Positions 1-7,150 of a stretch of DNA of 64,000 bases are shown here, one piece after another. The translations under genes and the position numbers were made by a program. The notes under the pieces were generated by a model that had not been told where the DNA came from, searched no databases, and was given only the letters and a program-made list of their open reading frames with translations. The DNA comes from M3007 sp031425155. Its GTDB lineage: Bacteria > Bacteroidota > Bacteroidia > Chitinophagales > Saprospiraceae. The stretch spans positions 135,184 through 199,183 of the forward strand of contig JANPIV010000041.1 of assembly GCA_031425155.1 (NCBI GenBank), written 5' to 3'. Every line of letters starts with the position of its first letter. Positions within the stretch are counted from its first letter, which is position 1.

Positions 1-684
1 CAGAGTCAGGGCCCAGGAAAAACAGATCACATCTATGGCGATGCCTACTTTCAGGTGGTACAAAGGGATATCAAAGCCCCAGCGCGTTGGAAAGCAGCAA
101 ATCGCACCGGGTATCAAATCGTACCGCCCGTCGAGGGTGCGGGTGGCGATGACGCAAACGAATCCTAGCACGAGGGCTATGGTGCCTGCCAGAATCAGTT
201 TCTGGTAACCAAGGCGGGCATTGCGCCACAAGTGCAGCACCAGCCAGAGCATGGTCGGGAACAGCAGCAATTGGAACACTTGATGCATCTGGTCGGCCAG
301 ATGGTTTCCCCATACGACCTGCAACAACAAGTGCAGACCAATCATCCCGGCAAACAAACGAACCATGCTAACCAGGACGTATGACGGACGGGGTGCATGG
401 GTTTGCATATTCAGCAACCGTTCGACGAACAACAAATAGCAGGCAAAAGCGGCGTAGCTCAGCGGGGCACTCCAGTGCAGCGGCGGATCGGGCGGAGGCA
501 CAAACCCGGATTCCTCGGCACCGACGATCCAGCATTGTCGCCCATAATGCGCAAAGGTGAACAGCAAATAACCAATGTACCACAAAATAAGCGAATCCTT
601 CGTTTGTCGCCATTGACCCAAAGCCACAAAGGCGCAAAAAAGCAGCAGCGTGAAAAAGAAGGTGTTGAAAAGGAGAAAGTCCAT
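1..684 (-). CDS. Multi-pass membrane protein, N-terminal part, cut by the window edge
   Basis: An open frame runs from an ATG at 684 off the left edge, giving about 228 codons without a stop. The protein starts MDFLLFNTFFFTLLLFCAF and shows at least five or six hydrophobic helices separated by short polar loops (for example LLQVVWGNHLADQ, then MLWLVLHLWRNARLGYQKL, then LILAGTIALVLGF). This spacing resembles the 7TMR-DISM-type membrane module that in Bacteroidota usually precedes a LytS-like or histidine kinase output domain. The output domain lies outside the window, so that role is inference. An in-frame stop lies just upstream of the ATG, which supports the start. It is the last gene of a minus-strand run after the alkyltransferase-like gene. 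Confidence 0.7.
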   Translation of the reverse strand, partial: MDFLLFNTFFFTLLLFCAFVALGQWRQTKDSLILWYIGYLLFTFAHYGRQCWIVGAEESGFVPPPDPPLHWSAPLSYAAFACYLLFVERLLNMQTHAPRPSYVLVSMVRLFAGMIGLHLLLQVVWGNHLADQMHQVFQLLLFPTMLWLVLHLWRNARLGYQKLILAGTIALVLGFVCVIATRTLDGRYDLIPGAICCFPTRWGFDIPLYHLKVGIAIDVICFSWALTL

Positions 685-736
685 TTGGCTGGGACATTGA
701 TCTTTCAATTAGTATTTGTTCTGGAATTCGCACTAA

Positions 737-1093
737 TCAACCACCCATTAAATCCGGCTCCCAATCCTCTCCCAAATCCTCCACCGGATGCCAGAACAAC
801 TGCTTGAAATCCACCACTTTATCATCTGCTACTTTTACGCCTTCTGCTTCGAGTAGTTGTTGCATCATGCCCGGCATCGGGAAATGGTGGCGACCGCTCA
901 ATTCTCCTTTGCGATTCACCACGCGGTGCGCAGGCACGCGGTCGCCGGGCTGCAAATTATACAAAGCCCAACCGGCCATCCGCGACGAACCCAGGGCCAG
1001 AAAATCGGCGATAGCACCATACGTGGTCACGCGTCCGCGCGGTATTTGGCGGGCTACGGCATGGACAAGTTCGTGATAATTAGGAGGAGCCAT
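737..1093 (-). CDS. Alkyltransferase-like (ATL) DNA-binding protein, MGMT family
   Basis: A 118-residue protein with the O6-alkylguanine-DNA-alkyltransferase C-terminal winged-helix fold: IPRGRVTTYGAIA, then the recognition helix SSRMAGWALYN, then PAHRVVNRKGELSG. In true MGMT the active-site motif is PCHRV; here alanine 55 replaces the acceptor cysteine, so the protein cannot carry out alkyl transfer. Known ATL proteins bind alkylated guanine and hand the lesion to nucleotide excision repair, which is the expected role. ATG 1093 is chosen because the upstream extension (residues FIANLLFCNF) reads through an 8-bp repeat array and is not family-like. Confidence 0.88.
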   Translation of the reverse strand: MAPPNYHELVHAVARQIPRGRVTTYGAIADFLALGSSRMAGWALYNLQPGDRVPAHRVVNRKGELSGRHHFPMPGMMQQLLEAEGVKVADDKVVDFKQLFWHPVEDLGEDWEPDLMGG

Positions 1094-1100
1094 CTTGAGT

Positions 1101-1135
1101 AAAATTGCAAAATTGCAAAAAAGCAAATTGGCAAT
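1101..1135. repeat. 8-bp degenerate tandem array upstream of the ATL gene
   Basis: Four consecutive 8-bp units (AAAATTGC, AAAATTGC, AAAAAAGC, AAATTGGC) begin about 8 bp upstream of the ATL start codon. It is AT-rich low-complexity leader DNA. It is one of several short-period arrays placed at gene boundaries in this window. Confidence 0.6.
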
Positions 1136-1169
1136 GAAAACCAATCATTTGTGCAAAATTTGATATTGA

Positions 1170-1970
1170 TTAATTCTGCTTGATTATTTCATCGTTCATA
1201 CTTCCCCCCTGCCATTCCTGCGTCAGCCTCACATAGACTTCCCAGCCCAGTTGTTCCGGGCGTTGCTCAAAAAACGGGTCTTCCATCAGTCGTTCGCCGG
1301 AGAAAAAAGGCTTGAGCGTATTGCGCAGCATTTTGCGCCGTTGTCCAAAAGCCGTTTTGACCAGAGTGCGGAATTTACCTTCATCACAGCCCAGTTCAAT
1401 ATTATCATGTCGCGTTAAACGAATCACGGCAGACATTACTTTGGGCGGTGGATTAAAAGAGCCGGGTTCTACTTTAAATAAATATTCGGTTTTATAAAAA
1501 GGTTGTAGTAAAACACTGGTAATGCCATACACCCGTGACCCTGGCACCGCCACCACACGGTCAGCTACTTCCTTCTGGAACATACCTACCATTTCGGGAA
1601 TTAATGTGCGGTAATCCAGCATTTTAAAAAGAATTTGTGAGGAAATGTTGTAGGGAAAATTGCCAATCAGGGAAAACTCGCGCTCGCCAAATACCGTACG
1701 CGGATCAAAAGCCAGAAAATCCTGATAAATCAAGTGTTCGCTCAAAGCAGGGTAGTGCTGCTGCAAATACTCCACCATATCCCGGTCGGCTTCCACCGCA
1801 TACGTCGTATAAGTAGAGTTTGCTAATAGATGTTTGGTCAACATGCCCTGGCCGGGGCCTACTTCCAATACTTGCCCGGTGCGTTCGGCCTGTTGCAGGC
1901 TCTCCGCGATGCGCTCGGCAATGCTGTCGTTTTTTAAAAAATGCTGGCCGTAAGATTTATTGGCGTACAT
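1170..1970 (-). CDS. rsmA: 16S rRNA (adenine1518-N6/adenine1519-N6)-dimethyltransferase RsmA
   Basis: A 266-residue SAM-dependent methyltransferase that dimethylates two adjacent adenines in the 3' terminal hairpin of 16S rRNA during small-subunit maturation. The N-terminus YANKSYGQHFLKN is the KsgA signature. Motif I is EVGPGQG (36-42), and the catalytic motif IV is NFPYNIS (104-110). The PPPKV segment and the C-terminal domain are present, and the length is normal for the family. The start ATG sits 13 bp from a TTGACCACAT-type repeat array. The gene is preceded by the EAD11 protein gene on the same strand, but about 270 bp of repeats separate them, so co-transcription is doubtful. Confidence 0.96.
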   Translation of the reverse strand: MYANKSYGQHFLKNDSIAERIAESLQQAERTGQVLEVGPGQGMLTKHLLANSTYTTYAVEADRDMVEYLQQHYPALSEHLIYQDFLAFDPRTVFGEREFSLIGNFPYNISSQILFKMLDYRTLIPEMVGMFQKEVADRVVAVPGSRVYGITSVLLQPFYKTEYLFKVEPGSFNPPPKVMSAVIRLTRHDNIELGCDEGKFRTLVKTAFGQRRKMLRNTLKPFFSGERLMEDPFFEQRPEQLGWEVYVRLTQEWQGGSMNDEIIKQN

Positions 1971-1983
1971 GAAGGTTAAATTG

Positions 1984-2064
1984 ATGTGGTCAATGTAAAA
2001 AAAATGTGGTCAATGGGAAATAAAAAAATGAATGTGGTCAATTAAAAAAATGTGGTCAATGTGG
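1984..2064 (-). repeat. Array of TTGACCACAT-type units upstream of rsmA
   Basis: Four copies of GTGGTCAAT (ATTGACCAC on the minus strand) start at about 1986, 2006, 2034 and 2052, separated by A-rich spacers. They form the leader of rsmA. The block is inverted relative to the second block at 2173-2244, so a transcript crossing both could fold into a long imperfect hairpin. Confidence 0.75.
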
Positions 2065-2172
2065 AATAAAAAATGAATCCTGATCAAAAAATACGGGACA
2101 GGTAGTGGCCAATACAATCAGTATAGTCAATTGGAAGAATTTACGGAGATGCTAACGGCTGCCACCACCACA

Positions 2173-2244
2173 TTGACCACATTGATAGTATTGGCCACAT
2201 TAATCCCATTGACCACATTGAACATATTGGCCACATTTATTTAT
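2173..2244 (+). repeat. 18-bp tandem repeat (TTGRCCACATT), four units
   Basis: Four units of exactly 18 bp start at 2173, 2191, 2209 and 2227, each opening with TTGACCACATT or TTGGCCACATT followed by seven variable bases. The last unit runs over the stop codon of the minus-strand EAD11 gene (2241-2243), at unit positions 15-17. A two-unit copy with the same phase covers the stop codon of the phosphatase gene at 29475. Confidence 0.8.
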
Positions 2245-3149
2245 TTTTCCAATATTTTCTCCATTTCCTCTACTACCTCTCCTTTTTCCTGCATTTTTCC
2301 AAACCATGCCCGCGCCACATCGGCTTTACCGGAACGCACGGCCAGCACGCCGCACACCGCAAGAATAGCATCATCCATTCGAGTTAATAATTTGCCGGAT
2401 TGCACTTCGGGCAAGTTCCGAAAGGTTTGGAAACCCGTCTCGAAAGCACTGCCGGGATGGCGTAAAGAAAAGAAACGCAGATCAATATACAGCGAGTCGG
2501 AGTGCTCATAGTAACCCCAGATCACCATGTCGGCCCCGCAGCGATGTGCCAGCGTCTCCGCATCCCGTGTACCATTAGCATTGAAACTCGAAAGCGTCAT
2601 TTTAGCCAATATTTCTGCCGAAATGGGGAAGTTTTTGTTGTTGGACAAAGCCTGGATGCGCGATTGGATCACAAGTTCCGGCTTTGCTGCTCCTCGTGCC
2701 ACATTTTTAAAAGGTAAAATCAACACTTTCGGGCCGCTGCCGCTAAATTCCACGCAACCATCTCCCGGCATTTTACCCTTGAAAGAAGTAGAATACAAAA
2801 AGCCTCCTATGCCTGCCAGCAGCAGTAAAATGCCAATTATCAGCCAAGTCATGCGATTGGAACGTTTGCGCACATTGGGCACCCGCCCGCTCTGCAGATC
2901 ATTTAATATGGATAACAGCGCATCACTCACCTGACTATGACTGCGTTGCGCTTCCTGAAAAGACAGGATGCCTTTCAATTCCTGCTGGCGCACGGCGTTG
3001 TAATTACTTTCCAACACCTGCAAGGTACGCACCGTGGAGGCATAGCGCGGTTCCTGTTCCAAAGCCGGAATCAATGTTTGCAGTGCCTTGCCGGTCTCGC
3101 CCTCGCGGACGAGTGCGCGGGTAGCGTCGAGGATGGGTGGTAGTTCCAT
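2241..3149 (-). CDS. Effector-associated-domain (EAD11-like) membrane protein with TolB-like extracytoplasmic domain
   Basis: A 302-residue protein in three parts. Residues 5-85 match the pattern of the effector-associated domain 11 family: helix with EGETGKALQTLIPAL, then LESNYNAVRQQELKGILSFQEAQRSHSQVSDAL (quoted positions 46-78 in pieces; the Y..V..QEL.G.L...EA......S.ALL spacing is the recognisable part). Residues 100-120 are a single transmembrane helix (TWLIIGILLLLAGIGG). Residues 140-235 look like the TolB/FlgO-type fold often found behind EADs (KVLILPFKN, then CGADMVIWGYYEHSDSL). The end has one TPR-like helix pair. EADs are known as homotypic adaptors in bacterial conflict and signalling systems; no caspase, TIR or NTPase partner is adjacent here. 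ATG 3149 is preferred over an upstream TTG. Confidence 0.72.
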   Translation of the reverse strand: MELPPILDATRALVREGETGKALQTLIPALEQEPRYASTVRTLQVLESNYNAVRQQELKGILSFQEAQRSHSQVSDALLSILNDLQSGRVPNVRKRSNRMTWLIIGILLLLAGIGGFLYSTSFKGKMPGDGCVEFSGSGPKVLILPFKNVARGAAKPELVIQSRIQALSNNKNFPISAEILAKMTLSSFNANGTRDAETLAHRCGADMVIWGYYEHSDSLYIDLRFFSLRHPGSAFETGFQTFRNLPEVQSGKLLTRMDDAILAVCGVLAVRSGKADVARAWFGKMQEKGEVVEEMEKILEK

Positions 3150-3153
3150 AAGC

Positions 3154-3195
3154 AATAAATGTGGCCAATGGGTTGAAATGTGGTCAATGTGATCA
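3154..3195 (-). repeat. Two TTGRCCACATT units in the leader of the EAD11 gene
   Basis: GTGGCCAAT at 3161 and GTGGTCAAT at 3180 (plus-strand reading) are two copies of the 1984/2173 repeat unit. On the coding strand the nearer unit, ATTGGCCACATTTAT, ends a few bases before the ATG at 3149, as it does before the Rpn-like gene at 28064. Confidence 0.7.
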
Positions 3196-3262
3196 AATGA
3201 TTTTGGGTTGCGTTTGACATCAACAATCTTAAATCATGTAATCTGCATTCATCAATCAATTT

Positions 3263-3970
3263 TTAAAGATCCCCCAGTTGCGGACGAATCAATAACTCTT
3301 CCACCACGGCGGTCTCCGACAAATTATAGGCACCCCACACCGCTTTGGCAATATCGGTGGCTTGCATGAGCCGGTTTTCCGGGAAATCCACGCCGCGCCA
3401 CGAATCCGACCAGGTCGCGCCGGGCAGGATGGCTGTCACTTTGATGCCCTGGGTTTTCAATTCTTCCCGCAGCACTTTGGAGAGGCCCAGCAGGGCAAAC
3501 TTGGAAATGCTGTACGAACCGCCGTTGGGATAGGCTATGATACTGGCCACGGAACACATATTGAAAATATGCCCGTTGCGGTGCGGCAACATCACCGGCA
3601 GCAAACCCCGCGTCAGATGATAAGCACTGTATAAATTGGTTTCCAGCATAGTTTCGAGCGTACCATTGGATTCGCCCATCACGGTGCCGGGCATAAAAAT
3701 ACCGGCATTGTTCACCAATACATCCAGGCGCGGCCATTGGCTGCACACAAATTCGGCAAATTCCATCACTTCCGAGCGTTTGCCCACATCGGCGGCAAAA
3801 GTAAGCAGGTGGCTGTTTCTAAAACGCCGCTCCCAATCGGCCTGCATCCCATCCAGATCGGCCTGGGTGCGGGCGCACACACAGACATCGAAACCATGTT
3901 CCGCAAATAGTTCGGCAATAGCACGGCCCAGGCCTTTCGTGGCACCCGTGACGACGACAGTTTTTTTCAT
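3263..3970 (-). CDS. Short-chain dehydrogenase/reductase
   Basis: A 235-residue classical SDR. The dinucleotide-binding motif TGATKGLG is at 8-15, NNAG at 87-90, and the catalytic Ser140, Tyr153 and Lys157 (YSISK) are all present with normal spacing. CAR after the second strand suggests NADP preference, by family knowledge. The substrate cannot be read from the sequence. It is divergent from the MlaE-type permease, with about 200 bp between them. Confidence 0.9.
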   Translation of the reverse strand: MKKTVVVTGATKGLGRAIAELFAEHGFDVCVCARTQADLDGMQADWERRFRNSHLLTFAADVGKRSEVMEFAEFVCSQWPRLDVLVNNAGIFMPGTVMGESNGTLETMLETNLYSAYHLTRGLLPVMLPHRNGHIFNMCSVASIIAYPNGGSYSISKFALLGLSKVLREELKTQGIKVTAILPGATWSDSWRGVDFPENRLMQATDIAKAVWGAYNLSETAVVEELLIRPQLGDL

Positions 3971-4132
3971 TTCCCTTTTTCATTTATTCGGCCCAAAGTT
4001 TTAGAAAAAACACGAACCTTTGGGTTTTTAAATCGAACCCTCTTACATCCACCGCCATTAGGCATTATTAATTCGTGAAAACAAGTGAAAAGTAAGACAT
4101 TTTGCAAGTTGTTCGTCCATTCTAACGTGCTC

Positions 4133-4172
4133 TTTGTCCCTCTCACTTCTCTCACCTTCTCACCACTCACGT
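4133..4172 (+). repeat. CTCAC-rich pyrimidine tract before the mlaE start
   Basis: A run of CTCAC words (CTCACTTCTCTCACC, then CTCACCACTCAC) ends directly at the ATG of the MlaE-type gene. A longer version of the same tract precedes prmA at 6263-6322, so two unrelated genes share this leader. Confidence 0.55.
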
Positions 4173-4931
4173 ATGAATACCCTCTCGCAATATAATTATC
4201 TTGCTCATTTAGGCCGCTATCTGGTAATGATGAAACATGCTTTCGGTCGCCCGGAGAAGGTCATCATGTATTGGAAAGAAACGGCGCGCCAGATGAACGA
4301 CATCGGGGTGGGTTCGCTCATTATTGTTTGCCTGATCTCCGTATTCATCGGGGCCGTGGCGGCGGTGCAATTTGCGTATCAACTTGATGGTCAATTAGTA
4401 CCGCGTTACTATATCGGCTACATTGTGCGCGATTTGGCCCTCATCGAACTGTCGCCCACCATCACTTGTCTGGTATTGGCCGGTAAAGTGGGCTCCAATA
4501 TGGCCGCCGAAATCGGGGGGATGCGCCAGAAAGAACACGTGGACGCGATGGAAGTCATGGGCGTAAACACGGCGGCTTATCTCATCATGCCCAAAGTAAT
4601 TGCCTCGCTGGTCGTAATTCCGTTGCTGGTCACGTTTTCCGCTTTCGTGGCCGTTTTGGGCGGTTATTTGTCGAGTGTTCCCACGGGTTTGATCACGGAT
4701 TCGGAATATATTCAGGGCGTACGGTCTTTTTTCCTGCCCTACAATGTGGTGATGATGTACGTTAAATCCTTCGTTTTTGCCTACATTCTGACCACTGTTT
4801 CCTGTTATCAGGGGTATTATGTCACTGGTGGCAGCGTCGAACTCGGACAAGCCAGCACCCGTGCTGTGGTCTATAGTGACATTCTGATTCTGTTGGCGGA
4901 TTATCTGATCGCAGTCATGCTGACCGGCTGA
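4173..4931 (+). CDS. MlaE/YrbE-type ABC transporter permease
   Basis: A 252-residue multi-spanning inner-membrane permease of the MlaE family, which with an MlaF ATPase and an MCE-domain protein moves phospholipids between the membranes of diderm bacteria. The conserved cytoplasmic coupling loop is visible as SNMAAEIGGMRQKEHVDAM followed by EVMGVN. Five or so hydrophobic helices are seen. ATG 4173 is chosen because the 13 upstream residues read through the CTCAC tract. The usual partners (mlaF, MCE) do not follow; the gene is followed by a 257-bp inverted-repeat element. Confidence 0.88.
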   Translation: MNTLSQYNYLAHLGRYLVMMKHAFGRPEKVIMYWKETARQMNDIGVGSLIIVCLISVFIGAVAAVQFAYQLDGQLVPRYYIGYIVRDLALIELSPTITCLVLAGKVGSNMAAEIGGMRQKEHVDAMEVMGVNTAAYLIMPKVIASLVVIPLLVTFSAFVAVLGGYLSSVPTGLITDSEYIQGVRSFFLPYNVVMMYVKSFVFAYILTTVSCYQGYYVTGGSVELGQASTRAVVYSDILILLADYLIAVMLTG

Positions 4932-4983
4932 AAACGCAGGGTTTGCCAACCTGATTGGTTTCGGTAGAAATTGTGAGAGCAGC

Positions 4984-5240
4984 ATAGCCGTCAGGCTAAA
5001 CCCCACCCCTAACCCCTCCCCCGAAAGGGAGGGGGACTAAATTGAGTTTCAATAAATTGATTTTCAATACCTTAGTGAAATATTATTTTGTTCCAAGGTA
5101 CTGCCAATGAATAGAAAATACCACGAACATATCCCCCTCCCTTTCGGGGGGCAGGGGTTAGGGGTGGGGTTGCAATATCCTTATAACCAATATAGTGGAT
5201 TTTCATTATCCTAAAATATTGTGTTTAGCCTGACAGCTAT
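4984..5240. mobile_element. 257-bp MITE-like element with 17-bp terminal inverted repeats
   Basis: ATAGCCGTCAGGCTAAA at 4984-5000 is inverted at 5224-5240 with one mismatch. Inside, a second, longer inverted pair (5001-5037 and 5131-5169) is built from CCCCACCCCTAACCCCTCCC and GAAAGGGAGGGGGA, almost perfectly matched apart from a short G/C run. No coding frame or transposase lies inside. A target-site duplication is not obvious. Most of the gap between the mlaE gene and the next SDR gene is this element. Confidence 0.65.
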
Positions 5241-5425
5241 TGTGAAACACCAGCCACAGCAGCCAACCATGCTCGAAAGGCCACAAGGCTCCTGTGCAGA
5301 CGCTAACGCTGCACCTGACAGGGTAAAAAGTGATAAGTGCTGAGATATGAGTTGTTTTGTGGTTGCCATTGGTATTTGAACATTTCTAACGGTATCATTT
5401 ATAACTCATCACTCCTGACTATTGC
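5241..5425. other. Non-coding remainder before the second SDR gene
   Basis: This stretch holds no convincing gene. A weak inverted arrangement of GTGATAAGTGCTGAG-type words near 5328-5350 and TAACTCATCACTCCTGAC at 5400-5417 flanks the leader of the following gene. Confidence 0.4.
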
Positions 5426-6151
5426 ATGGTTCTACCTAAAACAATCCTCATCATCGGTGCCACCTCGGGCATTGGTTATTCGCTGGCCGAAGTGTATTTG
5501 CAGGCCGGATGGCGGGTGGCTGCGACGGGCCGCCGCCACGAACTGCTGCTGCAGTTGCAACAAATACAACCCGACCGCGTCCATATCCGCCAGCACGACG
5601 TGACTGCGCCGAACAGCCTCGCGGTAATCGAAGATTTGCTGGCCGAAAGCGGCCCCGCCGATGTAGTGGTCTATAATGCCGGCGTGGGTCTCGCCAACAA
5701 GAAGCTGGATTTTGATATAGACAAAAAAACCATTGACGTGAACGTGGTGGGTTTTGTGCAGGTGGCTACCTGGGCGTACCAGTACTTTCGCGAACGCGGT
5801 GGCGGCCAGTTGGTGGGCGTATCGTCGGTGGCTTCGCTGCGCGGCGGGCGGGCGGCTCCCGCTTATCACGCGTCCAAAGCCTTTATTTCTAACTATATGG
5901 AAGGACTGCGCCAAAAAGCGCGTCACCACCGGATGCCATTTTACGTGACCGACATCCGGCCTGGCTACGTGGACACGCCGATGACTGAAACCAACAAGCA
6001 GATGTTCTGGGTCGCGCCGCCCGATAAAGCGGCCCGGCAGATGATGGCGGCTATTCAGCGCAAAGCCCGCGTGGCCTACATTACCAAACGCTGGGCACTG
6101 GTGGCTTTGGCCTTCCGGCTGGTGCCGAGGGCGTGGTATGAGCGGGGATAG
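5426..6151 (+). CDS. Short-chain dehydrogenase/reductase
   Basis: A 241-residue SDR with GATSGIG at 11-17, YNAG at 83-86 in place of NNAG, Ser134, Tyr147 and Lys151 (YHASK). The C-terminal hydrophobic stretch (ALVALAFRLVPRAWYE) is typical of membrane-associated DHRS7/YqjQ-like SDRs. The substrate is unknown. It is not a close paralogue of the SDR at 3263, sharing only the family motifs. A short CT/GA-rich repeat follows (about 6155-6215). Confidence 0.9.
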   Translation: MVLPKTILIIGATSGIGYSLAEVYLQAGWRVAATGRRHELLLQLQQIQPDRVHIRQHDVTAPNSLAVIEDLLAESGPADVVVYNAGVGLANKKLDFDIDKKTIDVNVVGFVQVATWAYQYFRERGGGQLVGVSSVASLRGGRAAPAYHASKAFISNYMEGLRQKARHHRMPFYVTDIRPGYVDTPMTETNKQMFWVAPPDKAARQMMAAIQRKARVAYITKRWALVALAFRLVPRAWYERG

Positions 6152-6154
6152 AAC

Positions 6155-6215
6155 TCACCCCTAACCTCCCGATTTCTTCGGGACAGGCTCTCTCCCGCAG
6201 GAGAGGGGGACTTGA
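6155..6215. repeat. CACCCCTAACCTCCC-type inverted repeat fragment
   Basis: CACCCCTAACCTCCC is followed by TCTCTCCCGCAGGAGAGGGGGA, a hairpin-forming stretch of the same compositional family as the inner arms of the 4984-5240 element. It could act as a terminator for the SDR gene. Confidence 0.45.
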
Positions 6216-6262
6216 TTCTGTTGTTTTATGTTGATTGTTAATACCTTGGGCACTCTCTTAAT

Positions 6263-6322
6263 GTCCTCTTTTTCTCACTTCTCTCACCCTTTTCCTCTCA
6301 CCTTTCTCACTTCCTCTTCCTT
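6263..6322 (+). repeat. Pyrimidine (CTCAC) tract before prmA
   Basis: About 60 bp consist almost only of C and T with repeated CTCAC words (CTCACTTCTCTCACCC, CCTCTCACC, TCTCACTTCC). It abuts the prmA start and shares words with the tract before the mlaE gene at 4133. Confidence 0.6.
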
Positions 6323-7150
6323 TTGGACTACTGGCAATATCATTTGCACACCGACCCGGAAACCACCGAAATGGTGCTGGCTTATTTATCGGACGCGCCG
6401 TTCGATACTTTTGAGGAAATGGAAACCGGCTTATACGCCTATCTACCGGCGGCGGCCGACATGGCTTTGGCCGAACAGGTGCTGACGGGTCTGGCCGGGC
6501 AGTTTACATTTACCTGGGAGAAGACCTTTTTGCCCGGGCAAAACTGGAATGAAATCTGGGAAAGCAATTTTCATCCGGTGGTGGTGCATGATTTCTGCGC
6601 GGTACGGGCCGATTTCCACGAGCCGATTCCGGGAATGCGCTACGAATTGGTGATCAATCCCAAAATGGCCTTCGGATCGGGACATCACGAGACGACCTGG
6701 CAGTGTATCGCCGCGATGGAACACTTGCCAATGGCGGGTGCGCACGTGCTCGACTACGGTTGTGGCACGGGCATTCTGGCCATTCTCGCCGCCAAACTTG
6801 GTGCTGCCGAAGTGGAGGCCGTGGATATTGAAGCGGAATCGTACCGCAACACGGTGGACAATTGCACGATCAATGACGTGCATAGTGTGACGGCCCGCTG
6901 CGGCATTCTGACCGATGTGCAGGGCGGTGATTTCGACGGCATCCTGGCTAATATCAACCGCAACGTGATCCTGGATTCGCTGGACCGGCTCGCAGTGCTG
7001 ACCCGGCCCGGTGGTTGGTTGCTGGTCTCCGGTATTCTCGAACAGGACGAAACCATTATTACAGAGACCGCCGAGACGCATGGTTTTGAAAAGCAACGGC
7101 AGACACAACGCGGCAACTGGCTCTGTATAGAATTTCGTAGCAATGCCTAA
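6323..7150 (+). CDS. prmA: Ribosomal protein L11 methyltransferase
   Basis: A 275-residue SAM-dependent methyltransferase that trimethylates ribosomal protein L11. Visible family features are the NPKMAFGSGHHETT segment (about 112-125), motif I DYGCGTGILAI (about 143-153), and the LANINRNV catalytic-loop motif (about 208-215). The frame is open upstream to a stop at 6239 but contains no ATG or GTG before the protein-like sequence, so a TTG at 6323 (TTGGACTACTGG) is the best start. The stop codon overlaps the stop codon of the convergent phospholipase D gene. Confidence 0.93.
   Translation: MDYWQYHLHTDPETTEMVLAYLSDAPFDTFEEMETGLYAYLPAAADMALAEQVLTGLAGQFTFTWEKTFLPGQNWNEIWESNFHPVVVHDFCAVRADFHEPIPGMRYELVINPKMAFGSGHHETTWQCIAAMEHLPMAGAHVLDYGCGTGILAILAAKLGAAEVEAVDIEAESYRNTVDNCTINDVHSVTARCGILTDVQGGDFDGILANINRNVILDSLDRLAVLTRPGGWLLVSGILEQDETIITETAETHGFEKQRQTQRGNWLCIEFRSNA

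Noticed and set aside
2131..2511. 126-codon plus-strand frame rich in Thr and Leu
   Set aside because: Its first part is the 18-bp repeat in translation and the rest is antisense to the EAD11 gene.
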